Program-made: the position numbers and the translations under genes
Shown here: one piece after another, positions 14,221-22,811 of the stretch
Layout of the letters: each line of letters begins with the position of its first letter
Position numbering within the stretch: position 1 is the stretch's first letter
Origin: Deinococcus sp.
GTDB lineage: Bacteria > Deinococcota > Deinococci > Deinococcales > Deinococcaceae
DNA length: 28,398 bases
Assembly (NCBI RefSeq): GCF_025362455.1
Contig: NZ_JANYGJ010000049.1
Span: 1 to 28,398 of the forward strand
Direction: 5' to 3'
Notes under the pieces: model-generated
The model's input: only the letters and a program-made list of their open reading frames with translations
What the model was told of the DNA's origin: nothing
The model's database searches: none

Positions 14221-14719
14221 GCGGCTCGCATTTGGCTCGGTCTTCTGGCTAAACATGGGTTCAGGCCCCAAAATTCAGGTAAGGCCACCGACATATTCGG
14301 AGCCTGGCCTCCCTTCACCACCCACAGGCGGCAGACAAAAAATCTCGCTGTAATGTCCATCGTTTCGCTTCACAACAAAAAGTAACGGTTGTGTTGCCTC
14401 AACCGGGCTGGGGTAGGCTGACCCGCCGCGACCGACGCCAAACCCTGGCAAGATCAGAATGTTCCCGGCAGAGTTGGGCGGTAGTATTCAGACCGGCATT
14501 GATCTGGCCGACCACCTGGAGCTTGAACTCACGGCTATGATTCCGTCCTGGCATCTGGGCTCCTTCGCGGTGCAATCAGCGTACCTGCTGACTGGGGCGA
14601 AGTGTCTTGACCTGTGGTCCGGTTCGGGGGGTTCACTCCACCCGTGAGCGCGACTTTGCCTTCCAACCCTTTCGTCTGATTCTGCGTCCTGCTCAGTCAA
14701 AACTACTTGCTCCGCTCGG
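14221..14719. other. Non-coding gap upstream of the pentitol operon
   Basis: About 500 bp between the deoR promoter and the carboxypeptidase stop. A 62-codon plus-strand frame at 14459-14647 has no ribosome-binding site and no recognisable family. The only structures I see are the CACAAC/GTTGTG inverted repeat at 14371-14393 and, at the right edge, an AT-rich hairpin around the carboxypeptidase stop. Confidence 0.5.
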
Positions 14720-16261
14720 TCATAAAAAGACCCTTTTTATGACATCTGCTCTAAGGCCGTACAGCTCGGTGTATTTGCCGCTGAGGTACTCCAGGTACGG
14801 CTGCGGATCGAGGCCGCCCCCGGTGGTGCGCTCCAGCAGTTCATGAGGCGCAAAGGTGCGGCCATGCTGGTAGATGTTGTCGGTCAGCCACTCGCGCAGT
14901 GGGCCGTACTCGCCGCGTTCCAGTTGGGCACTCAGCTCCGGCACGGCCCGGTTCGCTGCCGCGTAGAACTGCGAGGCCATCACGTTGCCGATGGTGTAGG
15001 TGGGAAACGAGCCGAACAGGCCCGCCGACCAGTGGATATCCTGCAAGACGCCGTGCGCGTCGTCGGGCACCTCCAGGCCGAGGTCTTCCCTGATGCGGGC
15101 GTTCCAGGCGGCGGGCAGCCCTTGCACCTCCAGCTCACCGGTCATCAGCCGCATTTCCAGGTCCACGCGCAGCATGATGTGCAGGTCGTAGGTCAGTTCG
15201 TCGGCCTCGACCCGGATCAGGCTGGGTTGCACGCGGTTCACGGCGCGGTGGAAGGTGGCGGCGTCCACGTCTGAAAGCTGGTCGGGGAAGGCGGCTTGCA
15301 GCTCGCGGAAATGCAGCGCCCAGTACGCCGCCGACCTGCCGATGCGGTTTTCCCACAGGCGCGACTGACTTTCGTGGGTGCCGTAGCTGGCGCCGCCCAC
15401 CGCGTAGAGACCCGTCAGATCGCTGGTCAACACTGTGCGGGACAGCGCCGGGCTGACGCCCTGTTCGTACAGGGCGTGGCCGGTCTCGTGCAGCGTGCCG
15501 AACAGGGCGCCGGGCAGGTACGCCTCCTGAATCCGGGTGGTGATCCGCACGTCGGCGCAATTCAAGCTGATCTCGAAGGGGTGGGCCGATTCGTCCAGCC
15601 GCCCGCGCCCCATGTCGTAACCGAAGCGCTCGGCGGCGGCCAGTGAAACGGCGCGTTGCCGATCGGCTGGATAGTGGCGCGTCAGGAAGTCAGTGCGGGG
15701 TTGAGGCTGCGCCTGGATGGCCCGCAGCAGCGGCACATGATGGGTGCGGAGCCGCGTAAGCAGCGGCAGTAACGTCGCCACCGTCAGGCCCGGCTCGTAG
15801 AGGTTTTGCAGCGCGTCATACGGGTGACCCTCGTAGCCCAGCGCCTCGGCGAGTTGCCGGTTGAGCGCCACCATCCGCGTCAGAGCCGGGGCGAAGGCGG
15901 CGAAGTCGTTGTTGGCTTTGGCCGCCGCCCAGATGTCCTGCGCCTCGCTTCTGAGCAGCGCCAGTTCGCGGGTAAGCCTATCCGGCACGCGGCGCATGGC
16001 CGAGATGGCGTCCAGCGCCTGCCGGGCGGCCCGAATCTGGATGTCGTCACCGCTCACCGTCTGGGCCGCCACCTGATAGGCCGGATCGAGCAATTTCTCG
16101 CGGGCCAGGGCGCTGAGGGTCGCCAGTTGCTGCGAGCGTACTGAACCGCCGCCCGGCGGCATCTGGGTCCGGGCGTCCCAGTTCAGCAGGTTCAGGATGC
16201 ACAGCAGGTCGTTGATTTCGCCGGAGCGGCGCTGGAACTCGTTGGACGGAACTTCGCTCAT
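14720..16261 (-). CDS. M32 family metallocarboxypeptidase (carboxypeptidase Taq type)
   Basis: Removes C-terminal residues from peptides in the cytoplasm using one metal ion. It is 513 aa. All the M32 signature blocks are visible: HPF (227-229), DVRITTR (237-243), HETGH (258-262, zinc ligands and catalytic Glu), THESQSRLWEN (295-305) and LQDIHW. Its length matches Thermus carboxypeptidase Taq (about 511 aa). About ten extra residues (RADVIKRVFL) follow the usual end. The ATG overlaps the RraA-like stop as ATGA. It fits with the peptide importer upstream. A hairpin, CATAAAAA/TTTTTATG (14721-14741), covers the stop codon. Confidence 0.95.
   Translation of the reverse strand: MSEVPSNEFQRRSGEINDLLCILNLLNWDARTQMPPGGGSVRSQQLATLSALAREKLLDPAYQVAAQTVSGDDIQIRAARQALDAISAMRRVPDRLTRELALLRSEAQDIWAAAKANNDFAAFAPALTRMVALNRQLAEALGYEGHPYDALQNLYEPGLTVATLLPLLTRLRTHHVPLLRAIQAQPQPRTDFLTRHYPADRQRAVSLAAAERFGYDMGRGRLDESAHPFEISLNCADVRITTRIQEAYLPGALFGTLHETGHALYEQGVSPALSRTVLTSDLTGLYAVGGASYGTHESQSRLWENRIGRSAAYWALHFRELQAAFPDQLSDVDAATFHRAVNRVQPSLIRVEADELTYDLHIMLRVDLEMRLMTGELEVQGLPAAWNARIREDLGLEVPDDAHGVLQDIHWSAGLFGSFPTYTIGNVMASQFYAAANRAVPELSAQLERGEYGPLREWLTDNIYQHGRTFAPHELLERTTGGGLDPQPYLEYLSGKYTELYGLRADVIKRVFL
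14721..14741 (-). terminator. Possible terminator overlapping the carboxypeptidase stop
   Basis: CATAAAAA and TTTTTATG form a perfect 8-bp inverted repeat around a 5-nt loop, spanning the last codons and the stop. It is AT-rich and lacks a GC stem, so termination is only a possibility. Confidence 0.3.
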
Positions 16262-16905
16262 GTATCTCCTTCGGGCTGAAGACGAACCGGATCAGTCGTG
16301 CTGGCAAACAGTTCGCGCTCCGCCGCCAGCAACACCTGCACCTGCTCGAAGACCTTATGAATCTGGGTCTGCGGCACGACCACCACGCCGTTTTCGTCGG
16401 CCACCAGCAGGTCGCCGGGCATGATCGGCTGACCGCCCAGCGCCACCGGCACGTTCACCGCGCCGCGCCCGCCCGGCAGCCCGGCGTTGGGGGTCACACC
16501 CGTGCTGAACACCGGAAACCGTAGCTTGTGCAGTGCCACCACGTCGCGGCAGGCCCCATCGATGACCGCGCCCACGACGCCGCGTGCCAGTGCGGCCCGC
16601 GTGGTCCGCTCGCCCCAGAAGGCCGAGTTGAGCGTGCCGTGCGAGTCGATGACGATCACGCTGCCTGGCGCCGCCGCCGCGATACCGTCGAACACGGCGC
16701 TCAGGTCGGCGCCGAAGGTCCGCACCGTCACGGCTGGCCCCAGCAGCCGGGCGCCCGGCCAGACCGGCAGAAAATTCGCGCCCAGCGCCCCGCCGCGCCC
16801 CAGCGCGTCCGAGACGGCGCAACTCAGGTCGCCGTCTGCGAGCAGGGCACGAAACCACTTCAGCAGCTCAGCATCTACAGGCTCAAACATGGGGGGTTCA
16901 GACAT
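16258..16905 (-). CDS. RraA-like / 4-hydroxy-4-methyl-2-oxoglutarate aldolase-family protein
   Basis: 215 aa of the RraA/HMG-aldolase fold (often mislabelled demethylmenaquinone methyltransferase). The conserved GVVGAVIDGACRDV spans residues 109-122, with R120 and D121 as the pyruvate/metal-contacting pair, preceded by WGE (97-99), which supplies the Gly-Glu site of aldolases. Members near catabolic genes usually split or decarboxylate 2-oxo acids. A catabolic role (retro-aldol or oxaloacetate-type decarboxylation) is more likely here than RNase E control. The start overlaps the end of a 34-codon ORF, and the stop overlaps the carboxypeptidase start. Confidence 0.85.
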   Translation of the reverse strand: MSEPPMFEPVDAELLKWFRALLADGDLSCAVSDALGRGGALGANFLPVWPGARLLGPAVTVRTFGADLSAVFDGIAAAAPGSVIVIDSHGTLNSAFWGERTTRAALARGVVGAVIDGACRDVVALHKLRFPVFSTGVTPNAGLPGGRGAVNVPVALGGQPIMPGDLLVADENGVVVVPQTQIHKVFEQVQVLLAAERELFASTTDPVRLQPEGDT

Positions 16906-17002
16906 GGGGTTGGGCCAGTCGGGTCCAGGAGCGGCACAGCTCGGTCAGGGCGACGTTACGGTGCGGCTCCAGCAGCGCGAGTACCCGCTCCAGGTCCGTC
17001 AT
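16898..17002 (-). CDS. Small ORF preceding the RraA-like gene (34 aa)
   Basis: ATG 17002 to TGA 16898-16900 encodes MTDLERVLALLEPHRNVALT and a further 14 residues. GCGGAG lies 5 nt before the ATG. The 3' end overlaps the RraA-like start by 8 nt, an arrangement that would permit coupled translation. The product is predicted mostly helical, with no membrane segment and no family I recognise. It could be a leader peptide, a broken remnant, or not translated at all. Confidence 0.4.
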   Translation of the reverse strand: MTDLERVLALLEPHRNVALTELCRSWTRLAQPHV

Positions 17003-17021
17003 ACGAACTCCGCTAAATTCC

Positions 17022-17050
17022 TTAACATCCGCAAAAGCACCGGATGTTAA
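17022..17050. promoter_or_regulatory. Perfect inverted repeat upstream of the RraA-like gene (candidate operator)
   Basis: TTAACATCCG (17022-17031), a 9-nt spacer, then CGGATGTTAA (17041-17050). It lies 19 bp upstream of the small ORF start, where a promoter for the RraA/carboxypeptidase pair would be. Arm symmetry and location suit a dimeric repressor; an RNA hairpin is the alternative. Confidence 0.5.
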
Positions 17051-17090
17051 TCCATACCGCGAAGCCCGTACTTTCTCCTACTCCCGTTGG

Positions 17091-17127
17091 TCGGATTGAA
17101 CCGTTTTTGCAAAACGATTCAATCGGA
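17091..17127 (-). terminator. Long imperfect hairpin just after the SDR gene
   Basis: Arms of 17 nt (17091-17107 and 17111-17127) pair with two mismatches around the 3-nt loop TGC. The structure begins 8 nt after the SDR stop. There is no uridine run beyond it, so it may be a terminator, an mRNA 3' stabiliser or a second operator. Confidence 0.5.
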
Positions 17128-17134
17128 GCCTGTG

Positions 17135-17902
17135 TCACTTGCCGCCGTCCACGCTCAGCACCTGGCCGGTGATCCAGGCGGCCTGTTCGGAGGCGAAGAA
17201 CTGCACGGCGTTCACGATGTCCTGCGGGCTGCCCAGCCGTTTCAGGGCGATACCGTCGATCAGTTTTTGCTGACCGTCCTCGCCGTAACTCTCCCACTGG
17301 GCCTCGGTTGTCGGGTTGCTGCGAATAAATCCGGGCGCGACGTTGTTCACAGTAATGCCCCACGCGCCCAACTCGTGCGCCAGTTGGCGGGTCAGCCCGA
17401 TTTGGGCGGCCTTGGCGGCGGCGTAGGCCTGGATGCCGGTCAGGCTGATGCCCAGCCCGGCGCCGGAGCTGATATTGATGATCCGGCCCCGCCGCCGCGC
17501 CTTCATGCCGGGCGCGGCGGCCTGCGCGAACAGGAAAGCGCCGTCCACGTTGACCCGGAAGATCGATTGCCAGTCGGGTACGCTGATCTGTTCCAGGGGC
17601 CGCCCGACCTGCCCCAGCACGCCGCCCGCGTTGTTGACCAGGATGTCCACGGCGCCGCTGCCCTGGGCCGCTTCGGCGACGAACGCCTGCGCCGCCGACT
17701 GGTCGGTCACGTCCACGGTCCGGACGTTGACCACCACCCCGTCGTGGTAAGCCAGCCGGGCGGTTTCGGACAGACCTGCCGTGTTCACGTCGCAGGCCCA
17801 CACCGCCGCGCCCTCCCCGGCGAAGGCGAGCGCGATGGCCCGCCCGAAGCCGTGCGCCGCCCCCGTGACGATGACGGTCTGGTTGGTGAAGTCCAGCTTC
17901 AT
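17135..17902 (-). CDS. Short-chain dehydrogenase/reductase
   Basis: 255 aa. TGAAHGFG (13-20) is the cofactor loop, D38 the likely NAD-selecting acid, and NNAG the beta-4 motif. The active site is ISSGAG...YAAAK, and the tail is ITGQVLSVDGGK. It is a classical SDR of the FabG-like type; the substrate is unknown. The ATG overlaps the ketopantoate-reductase-like stop (ATGA), so it is co-translated. It probably oxidises or reduces a hydroxy/oxo intermediate of the imported compound. Confidence 0.9.
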   Translation of the reverse strand: MKLDFTNQTVIVTGAAHGFGRAIALAFAGEGAAVWACDVNTAGLSETARLAYHDGVVVNVRTVDVTDQSAAQAFVAEAAQGSGAVDILVNNAGGVLGQVGRPLEQISVPDWQSIFRVNVDGAFLFAQAAAPGMKARRRGRIINISSGAGLGISLTGIQAYAAAKAAQIGLTRQLAHELGAWGITVNNVAPGFIRSNPTTEAQWESYGEDGQQKLIDGIALKRLGSPQDIVNAVQFFASEQAAWITGQVLSVDGGK

Positions 17903-18936
17903 GCGCCCACCAGCAGGCCGCGCAGCTCATCCAGGTTGGCCCGGCTCAACTCGCGCCGCCCGTCCTCGATGTCGTGAATGAGTTCGATCAGCCTGGCCGT
18001 CAGTGGCGTGGGAACACCGTGCTGAACGCCGAAACGCGCCACCCAGCCGAGTTGCGCGTCCACCTCGGTGCGGCGCCTGCGGATCGCCAGGTCGCGCCAG
18101 ATGCCGCTGTGGGTCTTGGCGCTGCGGCGGTTGAAGGCGACCATCTCGGCCAGGCTGCTGCGGGCCTGCTCCTGGCTGGCGCCGGGCACGAAAGCGGCGG
18201 GGTCGAAGCCGTTAAAAGCTTCCGGGGTGACCCCCTCGGCGGCGGCGACCCGCAAGACCTCGCGGCCCAGCTCGGTGTACAGGTCACGGTTCTCAATTCT
18301 GTCCAGCGCGTCGGCGATACCGTCGTTGGTCACGGCGGTGGCGAACAGCAGCGCGCCGTAACCGAGCTTGCTCCACAGGTAGCCGAAGATGTTGGGCGTC
18401 AAGATGGCAGAGTCGTCGAACTCTTTCAGCAGGGCGTGCAGATGCCGGGCGCGGGCCGTGAGCTGGCCACCTTGCTCGCCGATGACCACCGCGCCGCGCC
18501 CGCTGTAGGTGACGGTGCCGCTTTCCAGATAATCGGCGCCGAAGTTGACGAAGCTGCCCAGCACGCGCCCGGCGCCCAGAATACCGTTCAGGATCAGCGG
18601 ATTCAGGCCGTTCTGGACCGAGACGACGGCACCGCCAGGAGTGAGGTTGCGGGCCAGCGCTTCCCCGGCAGCCTGGGTGTCCTGGGCCTTGACGCACAGG
18701 AAGATGGTGTCCCAGACGCCCTGCAACTCGTCCGGCGTAAACGCAGGCGCCTGAACGGTGAATTCCTCGATGGGACCGACGATCTTCAGTCCGGATGTCC
18801 GAATGGCCCGGACGTGCTCGGCGGCCACGTCCACGAAGGTCACGTCATGCCCGGCCCGGATCAGGTAGGCGCCGATCACGCCGCCGATGGCCCCGGCGCC
18901 CCAGATCAGGATGCGAGATTGGTCAGGTGAGGTCAT
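17899..18936 (-). CDS. Ketopantoate reductase-like (ApbA/PanE family) oxidoreductase
   Basis: 345 aa. Residues 9-19, ILIWGAGAIGG, are the Rossmann loop. CVKAQDT supplies the conserved catalytic-type lysine, VSVQNGLNP follows, and the C-terminal helical domain starts at LWSKLGYGALLFATAVTND. PanE itself is about 300 aa and usually sits with pantothenate genes; here the gene is 4-bp-coupled to a creatininase and an SDR. It therefore more likely acts on another 2-oxo or 2-hydroxy acid (opine-like dehydrogenases share the fold). Its long C-terminal section contains an Arg-rich helix (WRDLAIRRRRTEV). Confidence 0.87.
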   Translation of the reverse strand: MTSPDQSRILIWGAGAIGGVIGAYLIRAGHDVTFVDVAAEHVRAIRTSGLKIVGPIEEFTVQAPAFTPDELQGVWDTIFLCVKAQDTQAAGEALARNLTPGGAVVSVQNGLNPLILNGILGAGRVLGSFVNFGADYLESGTVTYSGRGAVVIGEQGGQLTARARHLHALLKEFDDSAILTPNIFGYLWSKLGYGALLFATAVTNDGIADALDRIENRDLYTELGREVLRVAAAEGVTPEAFNGFDPAAFVPGASQEQARSSLAEMVAFNRRSAKTHSGIWRDLAIRRRRTEVDAQLGWVARFGVQHGVPTPLTARLIELIHDIEDGRRELSRANLDELRGLLVGA

Positions 18937-19670
18937 TGCTGTTGGCCCTTCTCTATAAACACATTCTCGGCCCAGCCGCCGTCCAGCAGCGCCTTCGTCT
19001 CGGCCACCGCCACGTCCCAGATTGAGAGCATGTCGCTATCGGATCGCTGGTACTTGCCCGCGTAGTTGCCGTCGCCCAGGTAGCCGCGCAGCTCCTGCGG
19101 TCCCAGCAATCTCAAAATGTCGAAGTCGAGCGCCGCCTTTTCCTCGTCCGGCATCTGAACGCCCGCCAGCCGGGTCCAGGGGAAGTTCTCCATCCAGGAG
19201 GCGTGACTGGCGTTAGGGTCGGTGGCCATCACCTTCGCCCAGGTCTGCGGCGCATTCCACCAGTTATGAAACTTCACCCGACCGCCGGGATGGTCGGCCA
19301 TCCACTCGCCGACAAAGCCCTGCGCCGGGGTGTTGCCACCGTGTCCGTTGACGATCAGGATGCGCCGGAAGCCCTGTTCGTACAGTGAATCCAGCAGGTC
19401 GCGCACGATGCTCAGGTAGGTCTGGACCCGCAGCGTCAGGCTGCCGGGATAGCCCCGGAAGTAGGGCGTGATGCCGTAGGGCAAAACTGGAAAGACCGGC
19501 ACGCCCGACTGAGCGGCAACCTCGTGCGCGAGCTTTTCGGGCAGAATGTTATCGACGCACAGGCTCAGGTAGCCGTGCTGCTCGGTGCTGCCCAGCGGCA
19601 ACACGGCGCGGTCGTCGGTCTTGAGATACTGCTCGACCTGCATCCAGTTCATGTCTTTTATGGGGGTCAT
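18933..19670 (-). CDS. Creatininase-family amidohydrolase
   Basis: 245 aa. Creatininase-family proteins hydrolyse cyclic or linear amides with two metals. LPLGSTEQHGYLSLCVDN gives E30, H32 and D40; VNGHGGN gives H110; and SHASWMEN (H156, E161) supplies the remaining metal-side residues. The family also includes formamide hydrolases of riboflavin synthesis and MftE peptidase, so creatinine is not implied. Neighbours are peptide importer genes upstream and two oxidoreductases downstream (ATGA overlap with the next). It is the best candidate for the first amide-cleaving step. Confidence 0.9.
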   Translation of the reverse strand: MTPIKDMNWMQVEQYLKTDDRAVLPLGSTEQHGYLSLCVDNILPEKLAHEVAAQSGVPVFPVLPYGITPYFRGYPGSLTLRVQTYLSIVRDLLDSLYEQGFRRILIVNGHGGNTPAQGFVGEWMADHPGGRVKFHNWWNAPQTWAKVMATDPNASHASWMENFPWTRLAGVQMPDEEKAALDFDILRLLGPQELRGYLGDGNYAGKYQRSDSDMLSIWDVAVAETKALLDGGWAENVFIEKGQQQ

Positions 19671-19726
19671 GGACGTACCTCGGAAAGTGAGAAGGAATGG
19701 GCGCCGCGCTGTCAGGTTTGGGCGCC

Positions 19727-20773
19727 TCAGCTCAGGCTCCGAACGGCCTCTACCGCAGGCAAGACCAGCCGCTCGATGTCGCGGGGGTCGATGGTGTGGC
19801 GGTACTCGGTGCAGGGGGTCTCGCCCGCCAGGTCGCGGACTCTCTCCGAGCCGGTGGCGTAGACCACGGTGTCGGCCCAGGCCAGCAGCGCCCCCAGGTC
19901 CGGCGCCTGGATGTGGCTGGCCCGCAGGTCCGTCACCAGCGGCGCGAAGCGTTTGACGCCCGCCAGGAAGGTCGGCAAAAACTCCTCGAAGGTGGCGATT
20001 ACGGCCAGCTTGCTCATGGGATTCAGCGCCGCCAGGGCCTGCCGGGTCGCCTCGGAGGGAATGAAGTTGACCGGGATAATGCTCACGCCCGGCAGCAGCG
20101 CCTGGGTCTGGGCCAGCCGGTGCGCCAGCGCCAGCACCACGTCGGCGCCTCTGGCCTGGGCCTGCCCGCCGCCGCCGCGCACGTCTTCTAGCGTCATGGC
20201 CCGCACCCGGTCGGTGGCGGGCAGCGCCGCCTGGAGGGTCTGAGCGTAGGCGCTGGTGGCGCCCCCGAACAGACCGATCAGCAGCACCTCCACGCCGCCG
20301 CGCCCACCGTCACGGGCCTGGCGTCCGCCGCGTGCCAGCAGCATGTTGAGCACCTCGGCCACCTGGCGGGGCGAGTAACCGGCCTCGGCGGCGTGCTCCA
20401 GCGTGCGGCTTATCAGCTCCCGCAGCGGTTCCAGATCCTGGGCGCCGGGCTTAGGCGCGTGGGCCACGAAGGTGCCGCGTCCGGGGTGGGTGACGATCAG
20501 GCCGAGAGCGAGCAGCTCCTTGTAGACCTGCACCACCGTCATGTGGGCCAGCCGCAGGTCCTGGGCCAGCTCACGCACGCTGGGCAGCCGCGCTCCGCGC
20601 TCGATCTCGCCGCAGGCGATGCCGTACTCGATCTGACCCCGGAGCTGAGCGCCCAGCGGAATGCCCAGCGTGCGGTCGATGCTCAGGCTCAGCGAACGGG
20701 GCGCGGCCTGGGCAGGCGCCGGGACCGGGCCAGACGAGGTTATGTTGGACACTTTCAGGCCAGTTGCTTTCAT
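19727..20773 (-). CDS. GntR-family regulator with a ligand-binding C-terminal domain
   Basis: 348 aa. An N-terminal extension of about 30 residues precedes the winged helix (about 32-105: LGAQLRGQIEYGI, LPSVRELAQDLRLAHMTVVQVYKEL and HPGRGTFVAH). The C-terminal domain is neither FCD nor UTRA: VLLIGLFGGATSAYAQTLQAAL and ADVVLALAHRL alternate strands and helices like a periplasmic-binding-type fold. ATG 20773 overlaps the ATPase stop (ATGA). It sits inside the transport/catabolism operon and probably senses the imported compound or a product. GGTTATGTTGGA (20738-20749) within its 5' coding region recurs before the first permease gene. Confidence 0.87.
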   Translation of the reverse strand: MKATGLKVSNITSSGPVPAPAQAAPRSLSLSIDRTLGIPLGAQLRGQIEYGIACGEIERGARLPSVRELAQDLRLAHMTVVQVYKELLALGLIVTHPGRGTFVAHAPKPGAQDLEPLRELISRTLEHAAEAGYSPRQVAEVLNMLLARGGRQARDGGRGGVEVLLIGLFGGATSAYAQTLQAALPATDRVRAMTLEDVRGGGGQAQARGADVVLALAHRLAQTQALLPGVSIIPVNFIPSEATRQALAALNPMSKLAVIATFEEFLPTFLAGVKRFAPLVTDLRASHIQAPDLGALLAWADTVVYATGSERVRDLAGETPCTEYRHTIDPRDIERLVLPAVEAVRSLS

Positions 20774-21774
20774 GTCGGACCCGCCCCGCTGTACAGGTGG
20801 CAGGCGACCATGTGCCCGTCCCCGGTATCGCTCAGCAGCGGGCGCTCGGTGGCGCAGCGCCCGAACGCCGACTTGCAGCGCGTCCGGAAGGCGCAGCCGC
20901 TCGGCACGTTGAGCGGGCTGGGCAACTCGCCGCTGATGGCGGGCTCCAGGCTGCGGCTGCCGGGGTCCAGCGTCGGGGCAGCCGCCAGCAGGCCCTGGGT
21001 GTAGGGATGCTTCGGCGCCTCAAAGGCAGCCTCGGTACTCGCCACCTCGACCACCCGGCCCAGATACATCACCGCGACCCGGTGCGACAGGTGCCGGACC
21101 AGCCGCAGGTCGTGGGCGACGAACAGCACCGTCAGGTTCAGGCGCTCCTGCAATTCCAGCAGCAGGTTGACCACCTGGGCCTGCACCGACACGTCGAGGG
21201 CCGAGACCAGTTCGTCGGCAATCAGGCATTCGGGTTCGAGCGCCAGGGCGCGGGCGATGCCGATGCGCTGGCGCTGCCCACCGGAAAACTCGTGGGGCAG
21301 CCGGTTGGCCGCCTCGGCAGGCAGACCCACGAGTGAGAGCAGTTCGGAGACACGGGCCGGAATTTGATCGGCGGGCCGCATCTTGTGGACGCCCAGCGCC
21401 TCGCGGAGCACCTGGCCCACCGTCATGCGCGGATTGAGGCTGGAATACGGATCCTGAAAGATCATCTGGACGCGGCGGTTGTAGCCGCGCAGCTCGGCGC
21501 CGCTGAGGGCCAGCACGTCCTGACCGCCGTAGCGCACCGAACCGCTGTCGGCGGTATATAAGCGCACCAGCGTGCGGGCCAGGGTGGATTTGCCGCAGCC
21601 GCTCTCGCCCACGATGCCCAGCGTCTCGCCGCGCTTCACGCTCAGGTTCACGTCGGTCAACGCCTGTACGGCCCGGCGCGGCTGTCCCCGCCAGCGTGAG
21701 AGCAGGCTTTGCCGAACCGGAAAGGTCTTGGTCAGGCCGGTGACTTCCAACAGGGGATGATCTGAGAGGGTCAT
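20770..21774 (-). CDS. Peptide/nickel ABC transporter ATP-binding protein (OppF/DppF type)
   Basis: 334 aa. Walker A GESGCGKST, Q-loop MIFQDPYSSLNPR, signature FSGGQRQR and Walker B CLIADEL (unusually with L rather than P after DE). The C-terminal oligopeptide extension has CAFRTRCKSAF and GDGHMVACHL, with cysteines that in this family can hold an Fe-S cluster. It forms a heterodimer with the ATPase encoded immediately upstream. It overlaps both neighbours by ATGA. Confidence 0.95.
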   Translation of the reverse strand: MTLSDHPLLEVTGLTKTFPVRQSLLSRWRGQPRRAVQALTDVNLSVKRGETLGIVGESGCGKSTLARTLVRLYTADSGSVRYGGQDVLALSGAELRGYNRRVQMIFQDPYSSLNPRMTVGQVLREALGVHKMRPADQIPARVSELLSLVGLPAEAANRLPHEFSGGQRQRIGIARALALEPECLIADELVSALDVSVQAQVVNLLLELQERLNLTVLFVAHDLRLVRHLSHRVAVMYLGRVVEVASTEAAFEAPKHPYTQGLLAAAPTLDPGSRSLEPAISGELPSPLNVPSGCAFRTRCKSAFGRCATERPLLSDTGDGHMVACHLYSGAGPT

Positions 21775-22811
21775 ACACTCACCTCCAGGACGCTCAGGCG
21801 GTCATGGTGAAGGCAGGCGCTGGCGTGGCCGGGCGCGACTTCGACCAGCGGCGGCTCGGAGAAGCGGCACTCGCCCGTGGCGTAGGTGCAGCGCGGCGCG
21901 AAGGTGCAGCCCTGCGGCAGCGCGCGCAAGTCAGGCGGCCCACCAGGGATCGGCGTCAGCGGACGACGATGATTGCTGCTGTGGCTGCCGCTGCCGGGCA
22001 GGCTACCGAGCAGACCGTGGGTGTAGGCGTGCTTGGGCCGGGCGAACAGCTCACCCACGCCCGCCGTCTCCATCAGGCGGCCCCCGTACATCACCGCCAC
22101 CCGGTCACAGGTCTGGGCCACCACGCCCAGGTCGTGCGTCACCAGAATGACCGACATGTGCAGCTCGCCCACCAACTTGAGCAGCAGCCGCAGAATCTGA
22201 TCCTGAATGGTCACGTCGAGCGCGGTGGTGGGCTCGTCGGCCAGCAGCAGTTTCGGCTCGGAGGCGAGTGCGATGGCGATCATGGCCCGCTGGCGCATGC
22301 CGCCGGAGAACTGGTGCGGGTAGTCGGCGAGCCGGGCACGCGGGCTGGGAATGCCGGTCAGGTCGAGCAGTTCGGCGGCCCGGTCCTGCGCCGCCTTGCC
22401 CTTCAGGTTCCGGTGCTCACGCAGGTTCTCGGTGATCTGCTCGCCGACGCTCAGCACGGGGTTGAGCGCCGTCATCGGCTCCTGAAAGATCATGCTGATC
22501 TGGCCGCCACGCACCGATCGCAGCGCTCTGTCGGGCATGCTCAGCAGGTTGGCTCCGCCGTAGTGAACTTCACCCGACATCTTGATAGGGGCGCGGTGAA
22601 GGCCCAGCAGCGCCCGCAGCGTCACACTCTTGCCGCTGCCGGATTCACCGACCAATCCCAGCACCTCGCCCGGCGCCACATCGAAACTTACGCCGCGCAC
22701 GGCATGCAGTTCGCCGCCCGGCGTGGGAATCCGCACGTTCAGGTCACGCACGCTCAGCAGCGGGGATGAGGGAGAAGTCATGGTCGTCTGCGTTGTGCCC
22801 ATGACCATCAT
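21771..22811 (-). CDS. Peptide/nickel ABC transporter ATP-binding protein (OppD/DppD type)
   Basis: 346 aa from ATG 22811, which overlaps the permease stop as ATGA; a second ATG at 22781 is possible. Walker A GESGSGKSV, MIFQEPMTALNPV, FSGGMRQRAMIA, LLLADEPTTALDV and the switch THDLG are all present. The C-terminal segment CTFAPRCTYATGEC carries the family's cysteines. It pairs with the ATPase encoded by the next gene to power peptide uptake. The earlier in-frame start at 22955 would lie inside the permease gene and is rejected. Confidence 0.95.
   Translation of the reverse strand: MMVMGTTQTTMTSPSSPLLSVRDLNVRIPTPGGELHAVRGVSFDVAPGEVLGLVGESGSGKSVTLRALLGLHRAPIKMSGEVHYGGANLLSMPDRALRSVRGGQISMIFQEPMTALNPVLSVGEQITENLREHRNLKGKAAQDRAAELLDLTGIPSPRARLADYPHQFSGGMRQRAMIAIALASEPKLLLADEPTTALDVTIQDQILRLLLKLVGELHMSVILVTHDLGVVAQTCDRVAVMYGGRLMETAGVGELFARPKHAYTHGLLGSLPGSGSHSSNHRRPLTPIPGGPPDLRALPQGCTFAPRCTYATGECRFSEPPLVEVAPGHASACLHHDRLSVLEVSV

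Noticed and set aside
14459..14647. 62-codon plus-strand ORF in the gap before the pentitol operon
   Set aside because: No Shine-Dalgarno or -10-like leaderless box at the right distance and no recognisable family; kept only as a note in the gap description.
16258..16905. Regulator of RNase E activity (RraA) or menaquinone methyltransferase
   Set aside because: The aldolase-type R-D and G-E residues and the catabolic neighbourhood favour a metabolic lyase; the methyltransferase label is a historical misannotation.
17899..18936. True ketopantoate reductase for pantothenate synthesis
   Set aside because: No pantothenate genes nearby; it is translationally coupled to a creatininase-family enzyme and an SDR, and is about 40 residues longer than PanE.
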